From: Chloroflexota bacterium
GTDB lineage: Bacteria > Chloroflexota > Dehalococcoidia > SM23-28-2 > RBG-16-64-32
Length of the DNA: 6,805 nt
NCBI GenBank assembly: GCA_022563285.1
Contig: JADFNQ010000072.1
Span: 1-6,805 of the forward strand
Direction of reading: 5' to 3'
The translations under genes and the position numbers were made by a program. The notes beneath the pieces were generated by a model. It was not told the DNA's origin. It was given only the letters and a program-made list of their open reading frames with translations, and did not search any database. Below, one piece after another: positions 1-5,413 of the stretch; the first letter of the stretch is position 1, and every line of letters begins with the position of its first letter.

Positions 1-2
1 AG

Positions 3-560
3 CCCGCCGTGATCGACGACGACGGGAACGAGTTGCCAGCGGGCGAAGAGGGTGACCTGGCCGTACGGCCCGGCTGGCCCTCCATGTTCCGCACCTACTG
101 GAACAGCCGCGAGCTGTACGAGTCCCGGTTCCGCAACGGCTGGTACATCACTGGCGACCGCGCCCGCCGCGATGCCGACGGCTACTTCTGGTTCGTCGGC
201 CGCGCCGACGACGTCATCAACACCGCCGGCCATCTGGTCGGCCCCTTCGAGGTGGAGAGCGTCCTCCTCGAGCACCCCGCTGTCGCCGAGGCCGGCGTCA
301 TCGGCAAGCCGGACCCAGTGGCGATGGAGGTGGTGAAGGCGTTCGTCGCCCTCAAGGACGGCTACGAGCCGGACGACAAGCTGCGCCGCGAGCTCATCCG
401 CTTCGCGCGCGAGAAGCTGGGCGCCGGCGTGGCCCCGCGGGAGATCGAGTTCGTGCCGTCGCTGCCCAAGACCCGCAGCGGCAAGATCATGCGCCGCCTC
501 CTAAAGGCCCGCGAGCTCGGCCTCCCTGAGGGGGACACCAGCACGTTGGAGGAGGACTAG
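3..560 (+). CDS. acsA: Acetyl-CoA synthetase (AMP-forming), AcsA type, C-terminal part; 5' end outside the window
   Basis: This is the C-terminal third of an ANL-superfamily acyl-CoA ligase, which activates acetate (or a short acyl acid) with ATP to an acyl-adenylate and transfers it to CoA in the cytoplasm. Motifs seen: the adenylate-binding GWYITGD (about 138-158), the hinge region GRADDVINTAG (198-230), GPFEVES, EHPAVAEAGVIGKPDP, and the terminal PKTRSGKIMRR. The lysine of that last motif (codon 483-485) is the adenylation-catalytic residue that is reversibly acetylated in Acs enzymes. The ending ELGLPEGDTSTLEE resembles the tail of Bacillus-type AcsA, which has roughly 570 residues, so about 185 residues are present here. 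The frame is open to the window edge, so the true start lies upstream; the GTG at 9 is an internal valine. A medium-chain acyl-CoA ligase is the main alternative, because the acyl-pocket residues lie outside the window. The next gene follows after 52 bases. Confidence 0.85.
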   Translation, partial: PAVIDDDGNELPAGEEGDLAVRPGWPSMFRTYWNSRELYESRFRNGWYITGDRARRDADGYFWFVGRADDVINTAGHLVGPFEVESVLLEHPAVAEAGVIGKPDPVAMEVVKAFVALKDGYEPDDKLRRELIRFAREKLGAGVAPREIEFVPSLPKTRSGKIMRRLLKARELGLPEGDTSTLEED

Positions 561-588
561 GAACGAATCCAGCTCTCGCCTTTTGCCG

Positions 589-609
589 TACAATAGAGCA
601 CAGGAGGGG
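589..609 (+). promoter_or_regulatory. -10-like box and strong ribosome binding site of the selenothioredoxin gene
   Basis: TACAAT at 589-594 resembles a sigma-70 -10 box, and the same eight bases TACAATAG recur at 1112-1119 ahead of the next gene. No good -35 was seen at 17-18 bases spacing. AGGAGGGG at 602-609 is a near-ideal Shine-Dalgarno, three bases before the ATG at 613. If the -10 is used, transcription would begin near 601, giving a leader of only about a dozen bases. The strong SD fixes translation start at 613. The ATG at 724 has only a weak AGG too close to it. Confidence 0.55.
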
Positions 610-612
610 AGC

Positions 613-1014
613 ATGGCATTCAAGGACGAAGGGTACGACGACGAGCGGTTCTGGGAGCAGGTCGCCTCGGAGAACCCGACATTCCTTGGCTTCTGGACCC
701 ACCGCTGAGGGTCCTGCCAGGTAATGGCGCCCGTGTTTGCGCGCCTAAGCAAGTATTACCGTAAGCGGATCGAGTTCATCGCGGTCAACGCCTACGACCG
801 CCCCGATATCGCCAAGCGGTTCGGGGTGAAGTCCACGCCCACCTTTATCCTCACCCGCAAGGGGAAGGCCCTCCGCCACTTCTACGGCAACATTCCGGAG
901 CCCATACTCAAGCAGCACCTGGAGCCCCACGCCCCGCCCCCGCCCGAGGGCGAGGAAGAGGAGGAGCGGGGGCTGCTCTCCCGCCTGTTCGGCGGCCTGT
1001 TCGGCCGTAACTAG
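613..1014 (+). CDS. Thioredoxin-family selenoprotein, in-frame UGA (Sec) at 706-708, active site UGSC
   Basis: Reading from ATG 613 through the single in-frame TGA at 706-708 gives a 133-residue thioredoxin. The segment before TGA ends FLGFWTHR and the segment after begins GSCQVMAPVF, both in the same frame. Aligned without gaps to E. coli thioredoxin around the active site, F27, W28, G33, C35, A39, P40 and the cis-proline P76 (STPTF) keep the same numbers, and the TGA is residue 32, the nucleophilic cysteine. A UGA at this residue is the usual signature of a selenocysteine codon. The fold continues as IEFIAVNAYD, the cis-Pro strand, and a C-terminal helix. Then come a proline-rich and acidic linker (about 105-118) and a short amphipathic tail LLSRLFGGLFG that may contact a membrane or partner. 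The expected role is reduction of disulfides or peroxides with a selenol nucleophile; the substrate is unknown. Starting at ATG 724 would remove the first strand, the first helix and the resolving cysteine. The alternative is a Cys-to-stop mutation or a sequencing error. Confidence 0.8.
709..745 (+). promoter_or_regulatory. Candidate bacterial SECIS element (hairpin downstream of the Sec UGA)
   Basis: Two mutually exclusive hairpins can be drawn just 3' of the UGA. The first pairs 726-730 (GGCGC) with 741-745 (GCGCC), then has a C-C mismatch (731/740) and a C-G pair (732/739), and closes on the loop GUGUUU at 733-738. Its loop starts 24 bases after the UGA with a G in first position, which fits the general bacterial SECIS pattern of a loop about 16-37 bases downstream with a G among its first two bases. 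The second pairs 709-711 with 730-732 and 716-719 with 725-728 around the loop GGUAA (720-724), with an internal loop. Its loop is only 11 bases from the UGA, shorter than usual. Folding was done by eye without energies. Confidence 0.45.
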
Positions 1015-1088
1015 GGGCAGGCCCCTCCTCGCGCGCCCGCGCGGGAGAACACGTCCTCCAGCCAAGTCCTACCCCGTGGCCGACACGA

Positions 1089-1117
1089 TTGGCGTTTCCG
1101 CTATTTGCGCTTACAAT
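1089..1117 (+). promoter_or_regulatory. Sigma-70-type promoter of the DRE-TIM acyltransferase gene
   Basis: TTGGCG at 1089-1094 and TACAAT at 1112-1117 are separated by exactly 17 bases, a good match to a housekeeping-type promoter. Transcription would start near 1124, leaving a leader of about 22 bases before the ATG at 1146. The TTG of the -35 box is also the first possible start codon of the open frame, which argues against that TTG being the translation start. Confidence 0.55.
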
Positions 1118-1145
1118 AGTTGTACCGCGGCTATCGGATTTCCTT

Positions 1146-2519
1146 ATGACGGCAAGGCGAGAAATCAATCCCAAACGTGTCTACTACAACCATGGCGGCC
1201 GCATACCTCCGCTTCGCCTGGAGCAGGAGCCGGCCGTCCTACCTGACGGCGCCGTCGGTCGCCTCCCCAAGCTGATCACCGACACCACCCTTCGCGACGG
1301 CGCCCAGGACTCCCGCTTCCCCCTTTTCCCCAACGAGGCCCGCCTCCGCTACGTCGACCTTCTCCATGACCTGGACAACGGCACCGGCGTCATCCACGCC
1401 ATCGAGACGTTCATCTACCAGGAGCGTGACCTCTGGGTGCTGGACAAGCTGCTGGAACGGGAGTACGACTACCCGAAGATCACCACCTGGATCCGCGCCA
1501 ACCCCAAGGACGTGAAGCAGCTGCACAACGTGAGCCAGGGCCGGGTTCGGGAGACGGGGATGCTCGCCTCCTCCTCCGACCACCACATCTTCGACAAGCT
1601 GGGCTTCCGCAGCAAGGAAAAGGCTGTAGACAAGTACCTGCGACCGATCATCACCGCCTGCGAGTACGGCATCACTCCCCGCGTGCACCTGGAGGACTGC
1701 ACCCGCGCCGACATCGACGGCTGGGTGATCCCCTTCATGCAGACCGTCCTGGACGCCACGGAGGGCAGGGCCAGGTTCCGCATCTGCGACACCATCGGCT
1801 GGGGCTCCCCAGACCCCTACGCTGCCCTTCCCCAGGGCGTGCCCCGGCTAGTCTCCACCCTTCTCGCCGAGACCGGCGCCGAGCTGGAGTTCCACGGCCA
1901 CAACGACTTCGGCCTGGCCACCGCAAACTCGCAGGCCGCCTGGCGCTACGGCTGCCGCAAGGTGAACGTGACCTTCGGCGGCCTGGGCGAACGCACCGGT
2001 AACACATCCCTTGAACAGGTGCTGGCCGGCTATATTCGCCTCTACGGCGACCCCGGCTTCAACCAGCCCGTCCTGGCGGAGATGAGGCGGATGGTTGAGG
2101 AGTATCTCGTGCCCCTGGCGGCCACCGCTCCCATCGTCGGCGATGTGTTCACCACTCAGGCGGGCATCCATCAGGCCGGCGTGGCCAGACAGGAGGACGC
2201 CCCCGGCGGCCTCATCTACCTCGCCTACGACCCCGCCGTCGTCGGCCGCGAGAGAGCGGAGCGTAGCGTCGTCGGCGCCCTGTCCGGATCGGAGGGCATC
2301 GTCTCCATTCTGAACCACGAGGCCGAGGAGCGCGGCCTGGATGTCCGCTTCTCCGGCAGAAGTCGCGTCGTCAAGAAGATATACGACCGCGTCCAGGCGG
2401 CCTACGACGGGCGCTTCGACGAGTCTGCGGACGCCTGGGTCAACTACCGCACCACGTTCTTCCAGCCGGACGAGATCTGGCGGATGGCGGTGGAGCTCGG
2501 CGCCGGCGGCGGCGATTAG
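1146..2519 (+). CDS. DRE-TIM (HMGL-like) acyltransferase, resembling Re-citrate synthase / homocitrate synthase
   Basis: The product has 457 residues. It is a DRE-TIM metallolyase-family Claisen-condensing enzyme, which joins acetyl-CoA to a 2-oxo acid on a divalent metal. Motifs, numbered from ATG 1146: DTTLRDGAQ at 46-54 (the D-R-E core), LEDCTRADIDGWVIPF near 182-197, the metal-binding HGHNDFG at 250-256, GGLGERTGN at 278-286, and AGIHQAG around H342. A DPAVVGRE segment is followed by GALSGSEGI, which corresponds to the GKHSG region of isopropylmalate and homocitrate synthases. The N-terminal half (LDNGTGVIHAIETFIY, a YPKITTWIRA-like stretch, SSSDHHIF) recalls from memory the Re-citrate synthases of clostridia and Dehalococcoides, so oxaloacetate is a possible acceptor. 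However, HGHNDFGLATAN is more like isopropylmalate or homocitrate synthases, so the substrate is undecided. The LeuA regulatory domain is absent. The longer frame from TTG 1089 overlaps the promoter. The SD before 1146 is weak. The stop overlaps the convergent gene by four bases. Confidence 0.8.
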   Translation: MTARREINPKRVYYNHGGRIPPLRLEQEPAVLPDGAVGRLPKLITDTTLRDGAQDSRFPLFPNEARLRYVDLLHDLDNGTGVIHAIETFIYQERDLWVLDKLLEREYDYPKITTWIRANPKDVKQLHNVSQGRVRETGMLASSSDHHIFDKLGFRSKEKAVDKYLRPIITACEYGITPRVHLEDCTRADIDGWVIPFMQTVLDATEGRARFRICDTIGWGSPDPYAALPQGVPRLVSTLLAETGAELEFHGHNDFGLATANSQAAWRYGCRKVNVTFGGLGERTGNTSLEQVLAGYIRLYGDPGFNQPVLAEMRRMVEEYLVPLAATAPIVGDVFTTQAGIHQAGVARQEDAPGGLIYLAYDPAVVGRERAERSVVGALSGSEGIVSILNHEAEERGLDVRFSGRSRVVKKIYDRVQAAYDGRFDESADAWVNYRTTFFQPDEIWRMAVELGAGGGD

Positions 2520-4759
2520 GCCCGCTGGGAGAGGATCAGGTCCCTGCGGTCGCCCCACTTGTGGAGGAAGCGGTAGAAGTTGCGCTTGCTCAGCCGCTCC
2601 CTCTCCTCCGGCGGCGTCTCCTCCCAGTCCACGTGCCGGTGACGCACCAGCGGCAGCTCCGTATCCACCACCGCCCGGTAGCCGCGGCTGCGCAGGGCGA
2701 AGCTGAAGTCCAGGTCCAGGTGGCGGTAGAAGCGGAACTTCTCGTCCAGCAGCCCGATCTCCTGTAGGATGTCGCGCCGGAAGGCCATCAGGTACCCCTC
2801 CACCGCGTCCACGTCGCCCGCGGCCTTCGCCTCGTCGAAGTTGCGGATGTCGTGCGTCACCACCCCCCAGCGCCCCGCCACGCCCACGGTCGGATCGTCC
2901 AGGAGCGGCTCCAGCCGGGAGAAGATGTCTCCGGTCACCTCCACGCTGGTGTCGATGAGGAGGACGTAGCGGCCTCTCGCCTGGCGCAGGCAGACGTTGC
3001 GGCCGGCGGCGCTACCCAGGAAGTGATCGGCGTGGAACACGCGCACCTGGGGGTCGGCGACCGCTACCTCGTCCAGTTGACGTCCACACTCATCCTCGAA
3101 TCCGTTATCAACTACGATGACTTCGGCCCGCCGGTGGCCAAGCCAGCGCTGGACGCTGCTCAGGCAGCGCTCCAGCTCCGCGCATCCCTGGCGGGCCACC
3201 ACGCCAACCGTGAAGTCCAGCTCCGGCGGCCCGGCCAGCAGCGACTCCACGTCCCCGCTGGCGGAGATCGCCTCCTGTCCGCGCGCCCACTCCGGCACCG
3301 GCACGATCACGGTGCCGCTCCTCATGTCCCGCACCTCAAAGTCTTGGGCGATCAACCTTCCCCGGATCTCGTCGGCCGGAGGGTAGTCCCGGGCCCGCCT
3401 AAGCCGCGCCCGCTCGCTTACCATCTCTTGGATCTCGACCGGCGGTTCCGGTGGCCGGTCCGGTTGCACTAGGTCCAGCACCAGCAGACGGTCAAAGTCC
3501 ATCAGCAGCTCGCGCTTGATTGGGGCGGGCAAACGAGAGCGTGCGACCTCCCAGACGACGGCCAGGGAGGCGGGCATATTGAGGTCATTAGCGGCGGCCC
3601 GCCAGAACCGCCGCCGCCAGCGCTCGCATTCCGCCTGCGCGGTTTTGGTCACCCGGCCGTCGGGCTCTCGTAGCTTAAGCCGGAGGCGCTTGAGCGCCCG
3701 CTGGGCGGCTCGCAGGCTGGCGAACGTGAAGTTCATGCGGGACCGGTAGTGCACGGTGGCGCTAAGGTAGCGGAAGGCCAGCGGCTCAAACCCCTTGCTC
3801 TCCAGGTCAGCCAGGGTGTAGGTGTTACCGCTGGACTTCGACATCTTTAGCCCGTCCACCAGCAGGTGCTGGGCGTGCACCCAGTGGTTCACGTGCCGGT
3901 GTCCGAACGCCGCCTCGCTCTGGGCGATCTCGTCCTCATGGTGAGGGAATATGTTGTCTACGCCGCCCGTATGGATGTCGATGCGCGGCCCCAGGTGCTT
4001 CGCCGCCATCGCCGAGCACTCGATGTGCCAGCCGGGGAAGCCCTCCCCCCAGGGGCTGGGCCAGACGAGCTCCCGCCCCGGCTCGGCCGCCTTCCACAGG
4101 GCGAAGTCCCGCTGGTCCCGCTTCAAGGGGTCCGCTTGCACGCGCACCCCCTCCTCCAGCCCAGCGGCGACCTGGCCCGACAGCTTGCCGTACTGGGGGA
4201 AGCTGTCGACGGCGAAGTAGACGTTGCCGCCCGCCACGTAGGCGAACTTCTTCTCCACCAGCGTGCGCGTCAGCTCCACCATGTCGCTGACGGTCTCGCT
4301 GGCGCGGGGGAAGACGCGTGCGCGCAGGATGTTCAGCTTGCCTTCGTCCTCCAGGAAGGCGCTGGTGTAGAAGTGGGCGATCTGCGCAGGCGTCTTCCCT
4401 TCCGCGCGGGCGGCGGCGATGACCTTGTCCTCGCCCCGTTCCAGCATCTCCTGTCGCATGTGGCCCACGTCCGTGATGTTCTTCACGTGGCGCACCTGAT
4501 AGCCGCTCGCCTCCAGCAGCCGGCGAAGCCAGTCGGCCACCAGGTACGTGCGGAGGTTGCCTATATGAGCGTAGCGGTACACCGTGGGGCCACAGGTATA
4601 CATCTTGACCCGCCCTGGCTCCAGCGGGCTGAACGTCTCCTTGCTGCCCGTGAGGGTGTTATACAGGCTCAGCGCTGGAGCCCGTTTGCGGCTCCTGGCG
4701 CCCCCGCGCCGCCTTCGCTGGGAGGCCGCCCGGCCCCCGCTAGCTGATCTCTCAGCCAT
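2516..4759 (-). CDS. cysS: Cysteinyl-tRNA synthetase fused to a family 2 glycosyltransferase
   Basis: One uninterrupted frame encodes 747 residues, far longer than a standard CysRS (461 in E. coli). Numbered from ATG 4759: an Arg-rich extension (1-30); then a complete CysRS with TCGPTVY (zinc ligand C56), HIGN at 65-68, WHIECSAM (C248), FPHHEDE (H273, E277; same C-H-E spacing as E. coli C209, H234, E238) and KMSKS at 305-309. The helical anticodon-binding end includes ADEIRGRLIAQDF and runs to about 490. After a linker, a GT2 (GT-A fold) domain spans about 516-747: FTVGVVARQG, EVIVVDNG (D551), GSAAGRN, VLLIDTSVE (603-607, in place of a DxD), EGYLMAFRR and DLDFSFALRSRGY (D682, D684). The first half charges tRNA-Cys; the acceptor of the sugar transferase is unknown. 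Start 4759 is chosen because GGAGG lies six bases upstream and it follows the glutaredoxin stop; GTG 4789 lies inside that gene. A CysRS with an unrelated sequencing-joined neighbour is unlikely, as the frame is clean across the junction. Confidence 0.9.
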   Translation of the reverse strand: MAERSASGGRAASQRRRRGGARSRKRAPALSLYNTLTGSKETFSPLEPGRVKMYTCGPTVYRYAHIGNLRTYLVADWLRRLLEASGYQVRHVKNITDVGHMRQEMLERGEDKVIAAARAEGKTPAQIAHFYTSAFLEDEGKLNILRARVFPRASETVSDMVELTRTLVEKKFAYVAGGNVYFAVDSFPQYGKLSGQVAAGLEEGVRVQADPLKRDQRDFALWKAAEPGRELVWPSPWGEGFPGWHIECSAMAAKHLGPRIDIHTGGVDNIFPHHEDEIAQSEAAFGHRHVNHWVHAQHLLVDGLKMSKSSGNTYTLADLESKGFEPLAFRYLSATVHYRSRMNFTFASLRAAQRALKRLRLKLREPDGRVTKTAQAECERWRRRFWRAAANDLNMPASLAVVWEVARSRLPAPIKRELLMDFDRLLVLDLVQPDRPPEPPVEIQEMVSERARLRRARDYPPADEIRGRLIAQDFEVRDMRSGTVIVPVPEWARGQEAISASGDVESLLAGPPELDFTVGVVARQGCAELERCLSSVQRWLGHRRAEVIVVDNGFEDECGRQLDEVAVADPQVRVFHADHFLGSAAGRNVCLRQARGRYVLLIDTSVEVTGDIFSRLEPLLDDPTVGVAGRWGVVTHDIRNFDEAKAAGDVDAVEGYLMAFRRDILQEIGLLDEKFRFYRHLDLDFSFALRSRGYRAVVDTELPLVRHRHVDWEETPPEERERLSKRNFYRFLHKWGDRRDLILSQRA

Positions 4760-4964
4760 GCTCACCCTCCCAGCCGATCTCCACGTCACCCTCGCCCCAG
4801 ATTATGACCGGTACGGTGAAAGCGTAGTTGAGCGATTCTTCCCACCACTCTTCGTTCTCGTCCACCCTTCTCTCTTCGAACTCGATCCCCCGCTCGGTGA
4901 GGGCGGCGCGCGCCTTGTCGCACGTCGGACAGTTCCCCAGGGTATACATGATGACGCTGCTCAT
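4752..4964 (-). CDS. Glutaredoxin-like small redox protein (CPTC active site)
   Basis: The product is a 70-residue thioredoxin-fold protein of glutaredoxin/NrdH size. It opens with a beta strand SVIMYTLG leading directly into NCPTC (C12 and C15), the dithiol redox centre. Then come a helix (DKARAALTERG), the strand FEERRVDEN, the cis-proline strand TVPVIIWG (P52) and the short terminal GWEGEHG. It probably reduces protein disulfides or glutathione/mycothiol-like mixed disulfides in the cytoplasm; the partner is not visible. ATG 4964 is chosen over an upstream ATG at 5027 because a GGAG lies eight bases before it and the conserved fold begins there. Its TGA stop lies within the first codons of cysS (8-base overlap), so the two are almost certainly cotranscribed and translationally coupled. 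It uses ordinary cysteine codons, unlike the thioredoxin at 613-1014. Confidence 0.85.
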   Translation of the reverse strand: MSSVIMYTLGNCPTCDKARAALTERGIEFEERRVDENEEWWEESLNYAFTVPVIIWGEGDVEIGWEGEHG

Positions 4965-4983
4965 GGGCGGTACTCCAGCCGCC

Positions 4984-4992
4984 ATTTTAGCA
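4984..4992 (-). promoter_or_regulatory. Extended -10 promoter of the glutaredoxin-cysS operon
   Basis: On the minus strand, TGC immediately precedes TAAAAT (4989 to 4984), giving a TGn extended -10 box. No convincing -35 was found. Transcription would start near 4977, about a dozen bases ahead of the glutaredoxin ATG and just before its GGAG ribosome binding site. Confidence 0.4.
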
Positions 4993-5069
4993 TCCATGCG
5001 GTTGCAGCTGTAGAGGACGGCCCCCAAGTGGCGATGAATCGTTGGCCGCTGTCAGACCTTCATCCGCTT

Positions 5070-5231
5070 TCAGCCGCCCTGGCGGAAGCGCGGGAACATG
5101 AGAAGAGCCCGCGTATCGATGTCCGTTACCGCCGCCAGCCAGGCCCCGGGCACCCCGAGGCCGGCTACCACCGCCGGGCTGATGACGGACCGGGTCAGGC
5201 TGGACTCGTCTAGGGCCGCGGGCGCGTGCAG
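5070..5231 (-). pseudogene. Possible decayed or frameshifted small minus-strand ORF
   Basis: The minus frame from just after an in-frame TAG (5234-5232) to TGA (5072-5070) has 53 sense codons. Their third positions are almost all G or C, as in the genuine genes here, and the protein-like string includes TRSVISPAVVAGLG and AAVTDIDTRALLMFP. It has no ATG; a CTG follows the stop. In another minus frame, ATG 5259 has an AGAGGGAG upstream and reads MSADAAETVAARARG, so a single frameshift near 5215-5235 could join the two into about 60 residues. No family was recognised. It may equally be GC-rich intergenic sequence or the shadow of nothing. The opposite-strand reading from ATG 5034 to 5213 looks less gene-like (more A/T in third positions). 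Confidence 0.2.
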
Positions 5232-5313
5232 CTACGGTTTCTGCGGCGTCGGCAGACATGCTCCCTCTGCGGTCTGAACAACGTTGCACAGGTGGGGGCG
5301 GCTCCTTCATTAT

Positions 5314-5333
5314 GGCAAGCGCACTCGCTTGCC
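5314..5333. repeat. Perfect 8-bp inverted repeat with 4-base loop
   Basis: GGCAAGCG (5314-5321) and CGCTTGCC (5326-5333) are exact reverse complements around CACT. Neither strand shows a T-run after the stem, so it does not look like a canonical intrinsic terminator. Its centre lies about 62 bases upstream of the predicted transcription start (about 5386) of the decarboxylase-family gene, so it could be an operator; this is inference. Confidence 0.6.
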
Positions 5334-5370
5334 GGAAGGCGAGCCCGTCTCCTGCCTCCTCTCCAGCCCG

Positions 5371-5379
5371 TGCTATTAT
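5371..5379 (+). promoter_or_regulatory. Extended -10 promoter of the ADC-family gene
   Basis: TGCTATTAT is a TGn extension directly joined to a one-mismatch TATAAT box. The -35 region (about 5350-5356) is GC-rich and shows no TTGACA likeness, as is common with extended -10 promoters. Predicted start is near 5386. The leader then carries AGGAGGGG at 5402-5409, which fixes the GTG start at 5414 four bases later. Confidence 0.5.
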
Positions 5380-5413
5380 GATGTGAGCAACTCAGGCAGT
5401 TAGGAGGGGACAA

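Larger units (their letters stand above)
4990..5370. other. Intergenic stretch between the glutaredoxin operon and the ADC-family gene
   Basis: No confident gene was found on either strand. It lies between divergent transcription units and contains the low-confidence minus-strand ORF remnant (5070-5231) and the inverted repeat (5314-5333). Longer open frames that enter it from the left on the plus strand are antisense continuations of cysS. No tRNA cloverleaf or riboswitch-like structure was recognised by eye. Confidence 0.5.

Noticed and set aside
706..717. Membership in the separate protein family named for a UGSC motif
   Set aside because: The four residues match by chance. The surrounding FW-x3-UxxC-x4-P pattern and cis-proline are plainly thioredoxin.
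724..1014. A 96-codon thioredoxin-like gene starting at ATG 724
   Set aside because: It would lack the first strand and helix and the N-terminal active-site residue. It has no good ribosome binding site, whereas ATG 613 has a strong one and the same frame.
1014..1043. Intrinsic terminator after the selenothioredoxin gene
   Set aside because: Short GC hairpins can be drawn (GGGG/CCCC and CGCGC/GCGCG), but no T-run follows either one.
1089..1145. TTG 1089 as start of the DRE-TIM gene
   Set aside because: It coincides with the -35 box of a well-spaced promoter, and the extra 19 residues are unlike the family. ATG 1146 is preferred.
1848..2558. A long minus-strand open frame opposite the DRE-TIM gene
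   Set aside because: It is an antisense shadow of a clearly recognisable plus-strand enzyme, with no family motifs of its own.
3866..4747. A 293-codon plus-strand frame opposite cysS
   Set aside because: It is antisense to the conserved CysRS motifs, has low-complexity composition, and is expected in high-GC DNA.
4760..4789. GTG 4789 as start of cysS
   Set aside because: It lies deep inside the glutaredoxin gene, and the ATG at 4759 has a well-placed GGAGG.
5034..5213. Small plus-strand ORF MNRWPLSDLHPL... ahead of the ADC-family gene
   Set aside because: There is no clear ribosome binding site, third positions are less G/C-biased than in the real genes, and the protein looks unstructured and unlike any family.
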